DNA of 64,000 bases from Clostridium porci (GCF_009696375.1 NZ_VUMD01000003.1:62001-126000), one strand, 5' to 3'. Counted from the stretch's first letter, positions 45,872 through 54,978 are shown. The notes: a model not told the origin generated them from the sequence alone. Made by a program: numbers and translations.

Positions 45872-46708
45872 TTATTTCACAGCCCCGTCCGTCATCCCAC
45901 CTGCGATATAGTTTTGGATCAACATAAAGAAGACCACAGATGGAACCACAACCAGAGCAGAAGCTGCCATCATATCCCCCCAATTCAATATCTCAGCGCC
46001 CTGAAGGGATTTCAGCGCCACAGACACAGTCATCTTGTTGGTACTGTTGATCAAGATGAGAGAATAAAGGAACTCATTCCACGCATTAATAAAGGTATAG
46101 ATGGCCGTGGACACGATGCCGGGAATCACTAAGGGAAGCACCACTCGGACAAAAGTCTGAAATTTATTGGCTCCGTCCACCCGGGCGGCTTCTTCAATCC
46201 CAATGGGAACCGTCCGGAAGAATCCCACCAGCATCCACACTGCATAGGGCACGCTAAAGGACAGATATACGATTACCAGTCCCACCCGCGTATTGACCAA
46301 ACCGAGCCTTGCCATAACCAGGGAATAGGGAATCGCTAAAAGGATGGGAGGAAACATATAAGTCGCCACCATCGCCTTTGACATCAGCGAACCCAGCCTG
46401 GGGAAAAAGCGGACGATCCCGTAGGCCGCCATGGAGGAGATCACAATGGCAATCAGAGTCGTACAAAGAGCAATCAGCACACTATTGCACATGTTTCTGG
46501 AAAATCCCAGGTCATGGATCACATGGGTGAAATTTTCCAATGTAAATACCTTTGGAAAAAAACGGGTAGGATTGGAGGTCATATCACCGGAGGTCTTTAC
46601 AGAGCACAGCAACACCCACAGAAGGGGAAAACAGGCGGCAGCGGATAGTACGATCAGATAACAGTGGCAGAAAAAGCTGCCTATCTTTCCTTTATAATTC
46701 CTCATCAC
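45872..46708 (-). CDS. Carbohydrate ABC transporter permease (MalG type)
   Basis: A 278-residue permease with six membrane helices. ESSMAAYGIVRFF-like, YMFPPILLAIPYSLVMARLGLVNTR and the EAA loop (EAARVDGANKFQTFVRVVLPLVIPG) with VSTAIYTFINAWNEFLYSLI are standard for the CUT1 family. It overlaps the other permease gene by four bases (ATGA). Confidence 0.9.
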   Translation of the reverse strand: MMRNYKGKIGSFFCHCYLIVLSAAACFPLLWVLLCSVKTSGDMTSNPTRFFPKVFTLENFTHVIHDLGFSRNMCNSVLIALCTTLIAIVISSMAAYGIVRFFPRLGSLMSKAMVATYMFPPILLAIPYSLVMARLGLVNTRVGLVIVYLSFSVPYAVWMLVGFFRTVPIGIEEAARVDGANKFQTFVRVVLPLVIPGIVSTAIYTFINAWNEFLYSLILINSTNKMTVSVALKSLQGAEILNWGDMMAASALVVVPSVVFFMLIQNYIAGGMTDGAVK

Positions 46709-47592
46709 TTATCCTCCCTTTCCCATTTTCCAATCACAGTAAAGTAAATGGCACAGATGCACAGCAGGAACGCCAGAAGCAGTATGGTAACCGCAGATGA
46801 CCGTCCTAAAAGCTTTGTTCCCCATCCCATGTTATAGGCGTAGATCGGCACGGTGGTGGTGGCGTTGGCCGGGCCCCCGCCTGTAATCAGATAGATCAAG
46901 TCAAAATTATTAAAGATCCAGATGGTTCTCAACACCATCAGCAGGCCTACAACCACCCGGATGTGAGGCATGGTAATGTGGCAAAATTGCTGGAAATGGG
47001 ATGCTCCGTCAATCTGAGCTGCCTCATATTGATCCCTGGGAATGGTTTGCAGGGCAGACAAAACATTAACCATAATCATAGGAGCGCCAAACCAAACATT
47101 GATAAATACCAGTGTCAAAAGCACCAGAGAGCTGTCACTTAAAAACTGAGGAAGCTGGCTGCAGATACCCAGCCGAACCAGAATGTTAGGGATATAGCCA
47201 GACACACCATTTAAGATCCATTTCCAGGAAAGAGCAATGACGATAGATGGGAATGCCCAGGGTATAATCATCAGCGTCCGGTAGATGCCCTTCCCGCGTC
47301 TGACCCGGTTGACTGCAAGAGCTGCGCTGAATCCGATTAGCACCTGTCCTGTCAGGGAGCAGATTGTCCAGATAATAGATGTAAGGAAAGCACGATAAAA
47401 ATTTTTATCCTGTAATACAATACTGTAATTTTTTAACCCAACAAATTCATAGGTGGATTTGATTAGATGCTTTGTGGTAAGGCTGTAGTAAAGACTGGAG
47501 AAGATCGGGTAAATCAGCAGCGCACCCACAACCAGCATTGCCGGGAGAACAAAAACCCATTGGGCATAGTTCTTGTGTTTTGCCTGTTTCAA
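46705..47592 (-). CDS. Carbohydrate ABC transporter permease (MalF/UgpA type)
   Basis: About 295 residues. WVFVLPAMLVVGALLIYPIFSSLYYSLT is the typical first helix; FVGLKNYSIVLQDKNFYRAFLTSIIW, LSWKWILNG and the EAA loop (DQYEAAQIDGASHFQQFCHITMPHI) follow. The frame is open upstream into the binding-protein gene, but the only good ribosome site (GAAAGGTGG) lies 8 bases before a TTG at 47592, after an intercistronic hairpin, so I place the start there. No ATPase gene is in the operon; a shared MsmK-type ATPase elsewhere is likely needed. Confidence 0.82.
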   Translation of the reverse strand: MKQAKHKNYAQWVFVLPAMLVVGALLIYPIFSSLYYSLTTKHLIKSTYEFVGLKNYSIVLQDKNFYRAFLTSIIWTICSLTGQVLIGFSAALAVNRVRRGKGIYRTLMIIPWAFPSIVIALSWKWILNGVSGYIPNILVRLGICSQLPQFLSDSSLVLLTLVFINVWFGAPMIMVNVLSALQTIPRDQYEAAQIDGASHFQQFCHITMPHIRVVVGLLMVLRTIWIFNNFDLIYLITGGGPANATTTVPIYAYNMGWGTKLLGRSSAVTILLLAFLLCICAIYFTVIGKWEREDK

Positions 47593-47612
47593 TATATTTG
47601 CCACCTTTCTTA

Positions 47613-47650
47613 TAAAATACGGGGCTGCCCATAAGGTTTTGCGCAGCCCC
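47613..47650 (-). terminator. Intercistronic hairpin between binding protein and permease genes
   Basis: A perfect 8-bp stem GCAGCCCC/GGGGCTGC (47643-47650 with 47621-47628) lies directly behind the binding-protein stop and before the permease start; the tail GTATTTTAT is only weakly T-rich. Such stems usually stabilise the upstream message and lower the downstream one. Confidence 0.55.
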
Positions 47651-47668
47651 TGGGACATGGAAATGGCA

Positions 47669-49015
47669 TTATTCCACCGTACGGAAGATCTCATTCAACT
47701 GATCCTGGGCAGCCTGAGCTGCTTCCTCAACCGGCGTTCCATTGGTGATGATATCCTGGAACATGGCCTCAATGATGCCCTGAGATGTAAGCAGGCCCGC
47801 TTGAACACTGGGACCATGCTCAAATCCAATGGCCGTCCCCATATCCATGGCTTCTGTGATTACTGTAGCTGCATTGGAAAACTTCTGAACCATGGGGTTG
47901 GACTTATATTCCTCTGTGTCAGAAATCCCGGTAATGGAGGGAAGCATACCTACAGGAGTCGCTTCCAGGAACTTGATGTAGATATCCTTCTCATACAGCT
48001 TCCTCATAAATGCTTTACATATCTCCGGGTGTTTCGAGTTCTTCCAGACCACCATGGGGATATTGGATGTCTCTGCCCCATAATCCGGGTCATCTGCATG
48101 AATCTTGGGAAGAGGTGCACAATCAATCTGATCCAACAAATCAGGAGAGTTCGTCTCTACACCGCCAATTTGAAAACCAGAATTGAAGTCAAATGCCGTC
48201 TTACCCTGATAGTAAAGGTTCGCCTGATCCAAAACTGCATAGTTGATGGAATCCTGCGGAGAGCAGTTCCGGTAAATATACAGCCAGAAGTTGATCCCGT
48301 CGATTGCAAGATCGCTGGTAAGATTGGCTTTCAGATCATCCGTAAGCAGGCTCCCTCCTCCGCTCCTGACATATAAGTTAAGGAAGCGGGTTGCCATCAT
48401 ATCGCTGGAACCGCAGGGGAAGGAGCATCCGTATACTCCATCCTTGGTCAGCTTCTTAGCTGTCTTGGCGAACTCCTCCCATGTAGCGGGAACCTCCGCT
48501 CCAATCTCCTTAAGCAGATCCTTCCGATACCACATAACCTGGGCATGGGAGTAGAGAGGAATGGAAAAATAATCGCTGCCCTTTTTTCCCTCTGACAAAG
48601 CTGCTTCAAAAAAGCGTTCACGCCCGATCCCATCGACCAGATCGTTTACAGGGATCAGCGCACCGGCATCCATCATCTCCACCACATGCCCGGGAAGGGC
48701 CGTACTCATATCCGGCACGTTTCCGGAAGCCAGACCGGTAGTCCACTTCGTATAAAAGTCGCTCCATGAAAACGTTTCTATCGTGATATTGACGCCAGGG
48801 TTATCCTTCATAAACTGATCCGCCGTCTTCTGGATAACCTCCAGACGCGGTCCCTGGGTAAAGGAATGCCAAAAGGTAATATCTCCCTGCAACGCTCCTG
48901 TCCCTTCCTCTGAAACTTTCGCAGCCTCCCTGCTCTCTGTCTGAGAACCACAGCCTGACAGAATTGCAACAGACAGGATAGCCCCCATTAATAAACCTGC
49001 TGATTTTTTTCTCAT
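47669..49015 (-). CDS. Extracellular sugar-binding lipoprotein (SBP_bac_1)
   Basis: A 448-residue family 1 binding lipoprotein. MRKKSAGLLMGAILSVAILSGC is the lipoprotein signal with Cys22. The mature part has GDITFWHSFTQGPRLEVIQ, FMKDNPGVNITIETFSW, VPDMSTALPGHVVEMMDAGAL and VMWYRKDLLKEIGAEVPATWEEFAK, typical of binding proteins for mono- or oligosaccharides. First gene of the binding protein-permease-permease-dehydrogenase operon. The upstream 100 bp repeat a sequence found ahead of the SGNH operon. Confidence 0.9.
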   Translation of the reverse strand: MRKKSAGLLMGAILSVAILSGCGSQTESREAAKVSEEGTGALQGDITFWHSFTQGPRLEVIQKTADQFMKDNPGVNITIETFSWSDFYTKWTTGLASGNVPDMSTALPGHVVEMMDAGALIPVNDLVDGIGRERFFEAALSEGKKGSDYFSIPLYSHAQVMWYRKDLLKEIGAEVPATWEEFAKTAKKLTKDGVYGCSFPCGSSDMMATRFLNLYVRSGGGSLLTDDLKANLTSDLAIDGINFWLYIYRNCSPQDSINYAVLDQANLYYQGKTAFDFNSGFQIGGVETNSPDLLDQIDCAPLPKIHADDPDYGAETSNIPMVVWKNSKHPEICKAFMRKLYEKDIYIKFLEATPVGMLPSITGISDTEEYKSNPMVQKFSNAATVITEAMDMGTAIGFEHGPSVQAGLLTSQGIIEAMFQDIITNGTPVEEAAQAAQDQLNEIFRTVE

Positions 49016-49132
49016 AAGCTTCCCCTTTCTACTACAATATATTTATGGTTGATATACCTAACAGCCAGTTAGGTCATTATCCATCTTGTTGCTTAAGCTG
49101 TTAGAATGCGTTCCGTTTTGCCTTCATATCAG

Positions 49133-49229
49133 TATAAGTGTTTTTGCTTATTTATATGTATATTTTACGCTGTTTTATTGTGTATTTCTATAAACCATAC
49201 GCTCAATGATAGCACGATGCGCTTATAAT
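49133..49229. repeat. Duplicated control region, copy upstream of the sugar ABC operon
   Basis: About 97 bp that align along their whole length with 51719-51813: ATAAG.G.TTTTGCTT, TTTATATGTATAT, TTGTG.ATTTCTA, AAACCA, ATAGCAC.AT.C.CTTAT and the spacing between these are shared. The block begins with TATAAGTG and ends with CGCTTATA, an inverted pair. Both copies lie upstream of minus-strand operons, so they probably bind the same activator, most simply the AraC protein encoded at 49298-50167. Confidence 0.7.
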
Positions 49230-49234
49230 TATAT

Positions 49235-49270
49235 AAAAAATACTCCTGTCCTGCTGTTGACAGAAGTATT
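49235..49270 (-). terminator. Terminator after the AraC gene
   Basis: AATACTTCTGTC pairs with GACAGGAGTATT on the minus strand (49259-49270 with 49239-49250) and is followed by TTTTTT. Confidence 0.8.
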
Positions 49271-49297
49271 GTTGGTAAAGTTGACCAAAATCGGCCT

Positions 49298-50167
49298 TTA
49301 TCCCCCCTCGCGCCCATTTTTCCGATACTGATTCGGCGTAAAACCAAAGGCTTTTTTAAATTCCCGAATAAAATAATTGGAGCTTTCATAGCCCAGCTCG
49401 TAGGCAATATCACTAATATTGTCTGTGCTCACCAGAAGCTGACGAGCTGCGGCAGTCAGCCGGATCTCCCGGACATATTCCATGGGTGTTTTCCCTATGT
49501 TGGACTTAAACAGACTGCTGAAGCGTTGTTTGCTCAGCTCCGCCATCCCGGCCATACGCTCCGGCGTATACCGTTCTGTGGGATGAAGGGACACATAATC
49601 TGCCACGATTTGGATTCGTGGATCTACCGTCCGGCGCAGAGCCTTCTCTCTGCGGCGTATTTCTTCCAGATCGTAGTGCTCCGCCTGAATTTCCAGCATT
49701 CGGGGCACCATAGCTTCTTCCCGAAAGGAAAGCGAACCGATCAGCAGCTCTAAATATCCCCGCAGGAAGCATTTCTTTGCCGGATGCGCAGTCTTGGCCC
49801 ACCGATAGATTTCTTTGAAATAGACATCCTCCCCCTGATTTTCCGAAACCTTTGCGATCCTATAATAATCCTTTAAGAGATCCTCCCTGTCGTAGAAAAC
49901 AGAGGTCGTAAAGCGAACACTGAAGAATTCAAAGGGCTGGCTTAAGGCCTGGCAAAAAAGAGTACATCCGCAGGGAATATACACGATCTGCCCCTCCTTC
50001 ACAACGACCGGCTCCCCATTCATGCGAAATTCTGCCTTCCCCCTGGCAATATATCGGAACATACTATAGGGAATCCGGGATTCCGGGTACACCCAGGTAC
50101 TTCCCATGGAATAGCAGTCTGCATACAGAAATACAAAACGGATGTTATCGCTTACGCTGAGCGACAT
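49298..50167 (-). CDS. AraC-family transcriptional regulator
   Basis: A 289-residue regulator. The N-terminal half is a cupin-like effector domain (RYIARGKAEFRMNGEPVVVKEGQIVYIPCG). The C-terminal 100 residues form the double helix-turn-helix: YTPERMAGMAELSKQRFSSLFKSNIGKTP and NISDIAYELGYESSNYFIREFKKAFGFTPNQYRK. Last gene of an SGNH-YhcH-AraC operon and facing the sugar ABC operon in the same direction. Its likely targets are the two duplicated control regions. Confidence 0.9.
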   Translation of the reverse strand: MSLSVSDNIRFVFLYADCYSMGSTWVYPESRIPYSMFRYIARGKAEFRMNGEPVVVKEGQIVYIPCGCTLFCQALSQPFEFFSVRFTTSVFYDREDLLKDYYRIAKVSENQGEDVYFKEIYRWAKTAHPAKKCFLRGYLELLIGSLSFREEAMVPRMLEIQAEHYDLEEIRRREKALRRTVDPRIQIVADYVSLHPTERYTPERMAGMAELSKQRFSSLFKSNIGKTPMEYVREIRLTAAARQLLVSTDNISDIAYELGYESSNYFIREFKKAFGFTPNQYRKNGREGG

Positions 50168-50189
50168 AAACTATTCCTTTCCAGATAGA

Positions 50190-50654
50190 TCAGCCTCCAT
50201 GGACGCCCATCTTTATCTTAAACACAACCTTATCGATATGTCCTGGCTCCTCCTCCATAACAGCGACCATATGAGCGTCGCTGGGATAGCATACCATAAA
50301 ATCTCCCGGCAGCAGCAGATAGCTTCCTGCTTTTTTCCCAGAGTAGAATGCGATATCCCGGTCTGAGTCATAGGGAACCGTCTCAGTCAGATTCTTTACA
50401 TCTGCTGTGGCAATCCGCTCTTTTCCTCTGACGATATAATGCAGATCCGCATACCTCCTATGGGCTTCATAGATACATTCCTCTTCCGGCTTTGATGTCA
50501 GAGAAACCGGGTTGCAGAAAACCTCATTCGGAGTTAAAACAGTACCCGGAACCGGAAGCTCTCCTGGAGCCAGTGAGTCAAGATAGCAAAGAATTTGGTA
50601 AAGCGTACCATACTCTTTATAATTTTCCTTATTTTTAATAGAATCAAATATCAT
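50190..50654 (-). CDS. YhcH/YjgK/YiaL (NanQ/EbgC)-family cupin
   Basis: A 154-residue single-domain beta-barrel protein of the YhcH/YiaL family. YEAHRRYADLHYIVRGKERI (metal-binding His and Glu residues), DIAFYSGKKAGSYLLLPGDFMVCYPSDAHMV and the final KVVFKIKM are typical. Family members include NanQ, a sialic acid anomerase, and EbgC. With an SGNH hydrolase before it, it probably handles an anomeric or acetylated sugar. Confidence 0.85.
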   Translation of the reverse strand: MIFDSIKNKENYKEYGTLYQILCYLDSLAPGELPVPGTVLTPNEVFCNPVSLTSKPEEECIYEAHRRYADLHYIVRGKERIATADVKNLTETVPYDSDRDIAFYSGKKAGSYLLLPGDFMVCYPSDAHMVAVMEEEPGHIDKVVFKIKMGVHGG

Positions 50655-50666
50655 GCAGGTTCTCCT

Positions 50667-51377
50667 TTACAGTAAAATGTCATATTCCAATAGTTTTTTT
50701 TGTAAAACCTCAGCCATAACCTCATAACCCCTTCCATTGGGATGAAGACCGTCATAGGTAAGCCCATCCTTTACCGTATCTGTCTGCCAATCAGTCATTG
50801 CGGAATAATAATCCACAAAGATCAGTCCATCCCGCCGGGCTGTTTCCTCAAGCCATCCATTCATATCCCGAATATATTGCTTGCGTATGGGCTCCCTCTG
50901 AAGGATAGGGATACGGATGGGCAGCAGGGATGTAAGAATCAGGCGGCTTTTGCTTTCCTTAGCCTGCCGGATGATATCCGCAACGTTTTCACAGGCTTCC
51001 GAACACACAGTGTCGTAGGGGAGAGGCTTCAACTGTTTCCAGTAATCTCCTTCCAGATCAATGGAGTCATTAATCCCAATCCCAAGAATGCAGTTGACCG
51101 GCTGAAGCTGTAACGCATCCACATAAAACCGCTTTCTAAGATAAGCGGTAGTATCTCCTCCAATCCCCCGATTAACAATCAGCTGCTCCGGCCTGTGAAA
51201 AAAGGCCCCCAGCTCCCAATAATGTGTAATGGAATCCCCAATAAACAGAAAATCCGGCTTCCTTCTCATACGAAGCAAAGAATGATTCCGTATATCAAAT
51301 TCCTTTCTCCGGCTATCTGCCGCCGCATACTGCGAAAAATATTCAAGCCGCATATAGCCATCTTCTGTTGTCATCAT
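50667..51377 (-). CDS. SGNH/GDSL-family hydrolase
   Basis: About 236 residues. Block I FLFIGDSITHYWE with the nucleophile Ser, block II RGIGGDTT, block III GINDS and block V DGLHPNGRGY with the Asp/His are all present, so an active esterase is expected. No signal peptide is seen with the start chosen; ATG at 51377 has AAAGGAG 8 bases ahead, while a longer reading (to 51647) would add about 90 residues lacking family similarity. It would remove acetyl groups from a sugar (inference from the operon). Confidence 0.82.
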   Translation of the reverse strand: MMTTEDGYMRLEYFSQYAAADSRRKEFDIRNHSLLRMRRKPDFLFIGDSITHYWELGAFFHRPEQLIVNRGIGGDTTAYLRKRFYVDALQLQPVNCILGIGINDSIDLEGDYWKQLKPLPYDTVCSEACENVADIIRQAKESKSRLILTSLLPIRIPILQREPIRKQYIRDMNGWLEETARRDGLIFVDYYSAMTDWQTDTVKDGLTYDGLHPNGRGYEVMAEVLQKKLLEYDILL

Positions 51378-51718
51378 AGGCCTGCTCCTTTCCGGCATCT
51401 TTATTTCCTTGTTATATGTTCCAATTCTTGAAAATAGCCGGAAGCCAAACAGAGCCGTTCCTATTCCTCCCTCCCTGTTCCCTAATTTCGCCCGGCGCAT
51501 CCAGCCATGGCGGTAACTGACGTTTGGCAAGGCTGTCACCTCCCGGTACACTTGAGCCGCAACATAAAGCCGGGCCATGAACCCTCCTTCTATAACATCC
51601 CCGCTTTTCCTTTTGTGGACTGGCAAATTCCCGAAATCATCTTTCATATGGATATATAAATAACCGATAGCCTCAAAAGCTCCACCGCTGGCCGGATCGG
51701 GTTAAGAAGTCCCATTGG

Positions 51719-51813
51719 CATAAGCGCTTTTGCTTCTTTATATGTATATATTACACCCTGCCTTTGTGCATTTCTACAAACCAATCACGCAATAATAGCA
51801 CAATACACTTATG
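51719..51813. repeat. Duplicated control region, copy upstream of the SGNH operon
   Basis: Aligns with 49133-49229. It begins CATAAGCGCTTTTGCTT and ends with ACACTTATG, so the ends are again an inverted pair. It lies about 340 bp ahead of the SGNH ATG chosen here, and the stretch between shows no other clear gene start, so a long leader or an earlier start is possible. Confidence 0.65.
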
Positions 51814-52310
51814 TTCGGCACATATAACTGGTTTGTCATAGCCTTATCACTCTGACATCTTCCCTGGCAAAAACAGTCTAAGCATCCGAAAACAGGATCT
51901 CAGAAACCTGTCTTTCATATCCTAAAATCAGCTGATCTCAATGAACTGCAAGATCATTATAGCACAGACAGACCAGATTAAAACGTTAAATCTTAAGAAA
52001 TTTTCAGTTTTTCTTTCCAGTTCCCTTTTCCAAGAAAGTTATTCTATTTACAATTTGTTCATACTGCATTCAAAAACATTTTACACAATCAACATTATTT
52101 CTTCATGTTTGCTCTATATACTTTGATTATAAACAGTTAACCATAGCTGTTATACAAAATTGCTTATAAGATTTTTTTCATAATACTCGAGCTGATAAGT
52201 AATTATCAGCTCTCCTCCCTTTTTGATAATACTTTTTAAAAATCAAGCCTGGCTGCTGCTCATAAAACAGTATCGGCCAAACCACTGAAATTATGCAGTT
52301 GCCATACAGG
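51814..52310. other. AT-rich gap without a gene
   Basis: About 500 bp, AT-rich, between the sugar regulon and the AGCS gene. It contains one perfect palindrome (52189-52212) and a short ORF (51941-52126) whose composition does not look coding. No RNA gene was recognised. Confidence 0.5.
52189..52212. promoter_or_regulatory. Perfect 10-bp-arm palindrome
   Basis: GAGCTGATAA-GTAA-TTATCAGCTC. On the plus strand it is followed by TCCTCCCTTTTTG, so it may be a terminator of an unseen plus-strand RNA or an operator. A related ATCAGCTGAT is at about 51929. Confidence 0.4.
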
Positions 52311-52363
52311 GCAAGAAAAAAGAGGGGTGAGAAGCGATTGCTTCTTGCCCCTCTTTTTTCTTG
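52311..52363 (-). terminator. Terminator of the AGCS gene
   Basis: GCAAGAAAAAAGAGGGG (52311-52327) pairs with CCCCTCTTTTTTCTTG (52348-52363), with a nested stem GAAGC/GCTTC. T runs on both strands make it usable in either direction. Confidence 0.8.
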
Positions 52364-52398
52364 TGCATCCGCCGGGCAACATGGAAAAAAGGCTAAGG

Positions 52399-53787
52399 CT
52401 AGTGCGCTTTTTTACGATTCTCCGAAAATTCATCTGGCAAAGTCACCTCCCCGGATAAAAAGAGAAGGGCAGTAAGATTAGGAAAGGCCATAAGACCGTT
52501 CCATATATCCGACAACATCCAAACCATGTTAAGCCGGGCTTCGCTTCCAAAGAACACGGCTCCCAGAAACAGAGCCGGATAGACACGTGATGAAAAAAAA
52601 GCGCCCGTGTCTACTCCCAGTCCGATTCCCTCTGCTAAATACGAAGCCGCCTGCTTTCCCAGATAAAACCATGCCATGACAGTGGCAAAGGCAAAAACCA
52701 CCATAGAGCCGCTGACCAAATACTCTCCAAGCATTCCCAGCCGTCCACCAAAGCACCAGGAAGCCAATGCAGCTCCCTCGTAAGGTATCTTTTCAGGCGC
52801 AGATCCTGTCATGCACAAAATCACCAGCGCTGTCAGGGTGCACAAAACCACCGTATCGAAGAATACCTCAAACATAGCCCACATTCCCTGCTCATGACAT
52901 GTGGTATTCTCCGCCGGGCCATGGAGCACTGCCAGAGTGCCAAGGCCCGCCTCATTGGAAAATACCCCTCTGGAAATACCATAGCGGACGCTTCGGCTGA
53001 CTGCATAGCCTGCGGTTCCTCCAGCCGCAGCCTCTGGCCGGAAGGCTGATTCAAACATGGCAAAAAAAGCGCCTGGAACCGCTTCGACACAGGAGATAAG
53101 TATTATCAAGGAAAAGAGAATGTAAATACCAGAGGCAGCAGGAACCAGCCGTTCAGCCACACCCCCGATACGGCTGATGCCGCCGCAGATAACCAGCATT
53201 AATAGAATGGTAAAAATCAGCCCGCCTGTGAGTTCCGGTACATGCCAGGTATATTCCATGGTACTGACAGCTGAGTTGGCCTGTACCATACTTCCCATGC
53301 TCAGCGAGCACATCAGGCACAGAAAGCTATATAAAATTCCCAACCCCTTCATCCCCAGCCCCCTCTCCATATAGATAAAGGGGCCGCATAGATAATGACC
53401 GTTCTTATCCTTATACCGGTAGCGTATGCCCAGCATGGTTTCTGCATAGGCTGTTATCATGCCGATCACAGCAGAAATCCACATCCAGAACAATGCGCCC
53501 GGACCACCGGCTGTAAGGGCCGTGGCAACACCTGCAATATTTCCCGTGCCAACGGTGGCTGCCAGAGCCGTACACACAGACTGAAACTGGCTGATCCCCT
53601 TCCCCCCCTCTCCTTTCACCGCTGCATCTCCTGACAGAATCCGTCCTGCTGTATGACGCCACCAGTATGGAAAGCCTTTTATCTGGAAAAGCTTACATTT
53701 TAATGTAAAAAATATTCCTACGCCAAGAAAGAGAACCAATGTCCACGGCCCCCATACCATGCAATGAACCTGCTCCAGTAAATTCAT
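52399..53787 (-). CDS. AGCS-family sodium:alanine/glycine symporter
   Basis: A 462-residue polytopic membrane transporter with about eleven helices. Family marks: SQFQSVCTALAATVGTGNIAGVATAL (conserved N-terminal transport motif), PGALFWMWISAVIGMITAYAE, GISRGVFSNEAGLGT and VVFAFATVMAWFYLGKQA. It imports alanine or glycine with Na+. ATG at 53787 follows AGAGGGT by about 11 bases; a TTG 24 bases earlier is less likely. Monocistronic. Confidence 0.92.
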   Translation of the reverse strand: MNLLEQVHCMVWGPWTLVLFLGVGIFFTLKCKLFQIKGFPYWWRHTAGRILSGDAAVKGEGGKGISQFQSVCTALAATVGTGNIAGVATALTAGGPGALFWMWISAVIGMITAYAETMLGIRYRYKDKNGHYLCGPFIYMERGLGMKGLGILYSFLCLMCSLSMGSMVQANSAVSTMEYTWHVPELTGGLIFTILLMLVICGGISRIGGVAERLVPAASGIYILFSLIILISCVEAVPGAFFAMFESAFRPEAAAGGTAGYAVSRSVRYGISRGVFSNEAGLGTLAVLHGPAENTTCHEQGMWAMFEVFFDTVVLCTLTALVILCMTGSAPEKIPYEGAALASWCFGGRLGMLGEYLVSGSMVVFAFATVMAWFYLGKQAASYLAEGIGLGVDTGAFFSSRVYPALFLGAVFFGSEARLNMVWMLSDIWNGLMAFPNLTALLFLSGEVTLPDEFSENRKKAH

Positions 53788-53958
53788 ATGTTTAAATACC
53801 CTCTGTAGCAATCCCTAATTATTAACTGTCTTATTCCACAGGTTCGGCCCCTATGACAATTTACATATTTTTCTTTTGTTTTCACCTCGCTTTTATTCCT
53901 TGTTTATGTTAAAATATATAACAGCTTCTTAACAACGAAAAAGAAAAGAGGTATGCCG

Positions 53959-54942
53959 ATGCCAGGTTTTACAACCCATTATATTCTAGGCACGAAAGCA
54001 TACAATGATATGCCCCAGAACAATCTGAAGTTTATCATTGCCAAGTACCGATGGCTTTATCAGCTGGGTCTTCAAGGGCCGGATATGTTCTTTTACAACC
54101 TGCCCATCCTCCGCCACCGGGATCACCGCAATGTAGGCTCTTACATGCATGAGCATCATGTCAACGATTTCTTCCGCTGCTGCTTCCTGCAGCTTTCCAG
54201 GATTGCTTCCAGACAGCAGAGGGAAGAGGGCCTGGCCTACATGTGCGGTTTTTTGTGCCACTATGTAGGTGATTCTATCTGTCACCCCTATGTATATGGC
54301 CGCATTGAATATGATATACAGAATCCTGGTTCCTATTATCATGGCCTTCACGCAAAACTGGAAAACGATATTGACGCACTGCTCCTTAAAAAGTATAAAA
54401 AGAAAAAGCCCTCCCAATTCAATCAGGCGGCTACTATCTGCTTAAATGGTATGGAAACCCAATTTATCTCCCGGTTTCTCTCCTCCTGCATCAATGAAGC
54501 CTTTTATCCACTAAGCTATAAAAACCGCTACCAGGTTACAGCGCCTATGGTTCACCGTTCCATTCTGGCTATGCGGTTTGGCTGCCGTACTCTGTCTGAT
54601 CCCAACAGCCGCAAAAAGGATCGAGTTGAATTTTTTGAATCCTTGTTTTTTAAGAATCCCGTAGCCTCCAGCAAGTTGGTAACAGATACGGTTGAGGACC
54701 CCCGCTGGAGCTTAAACCTACACCATGAAACCTGGTGCAATCCCTGGGACAGGAACCTTGCATCCAAGGCGTCCTTTCCGGATTTGTTCCGCCAGTGCCT
54801 TGGAAAGTTAAACACGGTCTTTTATATGATTAATACTATGCTGGATACAGGCCAGCCTTTGAGGATGTCAGCTCTGGAGCTGCTGCTGGCAGAGCTTGGG
54901 AACTATTCCTATCACAGCGGCCTTCCCTGTCAGGACAGCTAA
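53959..54942 (+). CDS. Zinc-dependent phospholipase C-like protein
   Basis: A 327-residue protein of the Zn_dep_PLPC family. It begins with MPGFTTHYILG, as many members do, and has LQGPDMFFY, MHEHHVNDFF and YMCGFLCHYVGDSICHPYVYGR, where the His and Asp residues are spaced to bind zinc. There is no signal peptide, so it would be cytoplasmic, unlike secreted clostridial toxins of the same fold. ATG at 53959 is 7 bases from AGAGG; that at 53953 is too close. Substrate unknown. Confidence 0.8.
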   Translation: MPGFTTHYILGTKAYNDMPQNNLKFIIAKYRWLYQLGLQGPDMFFYNLPILRHRDHRNVGSYMHEHHVNDFFRCCFLQLSRIASRQQREEGLAYMCGFLCHYVGDSICHPYVYGRIEYDIQNPGSYYHGLHAKLENDIDALLLKKYKKKKPSQFNQAATICLNGMETQFISRFLSSCINEAFYPLSYKNRYQVTAPMVHRSILAMRFGCRTLSDPNSRKKDRVEFFESLFFKNPVASSKLVTDTVEDPRWSLNLHHETWCNPWDRNLASKASFPDLFRQCLGKLNTVFYMINTMLDTGQPLRMSALELLLAELGNYSYHSGLPCQDS

Positions 54943-54978
54943 GGCAGAACGTGACGGAAGCATCCGGCAGCAGAAACA

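Noticed and set aside
47573-48376. 267-codon open frame opposite the binding-protein gene
   Set aside because: Overlaps the sugar-binding lipoprotein and the permease start; no motif or ribosome site.
51941-52126. 61-codon ORF in the AT-rich gap
   Set aside because: Low-complexity Ile/Leu/Ser-rich product from AT-rich DNA, no ribosome site and no partner genes.
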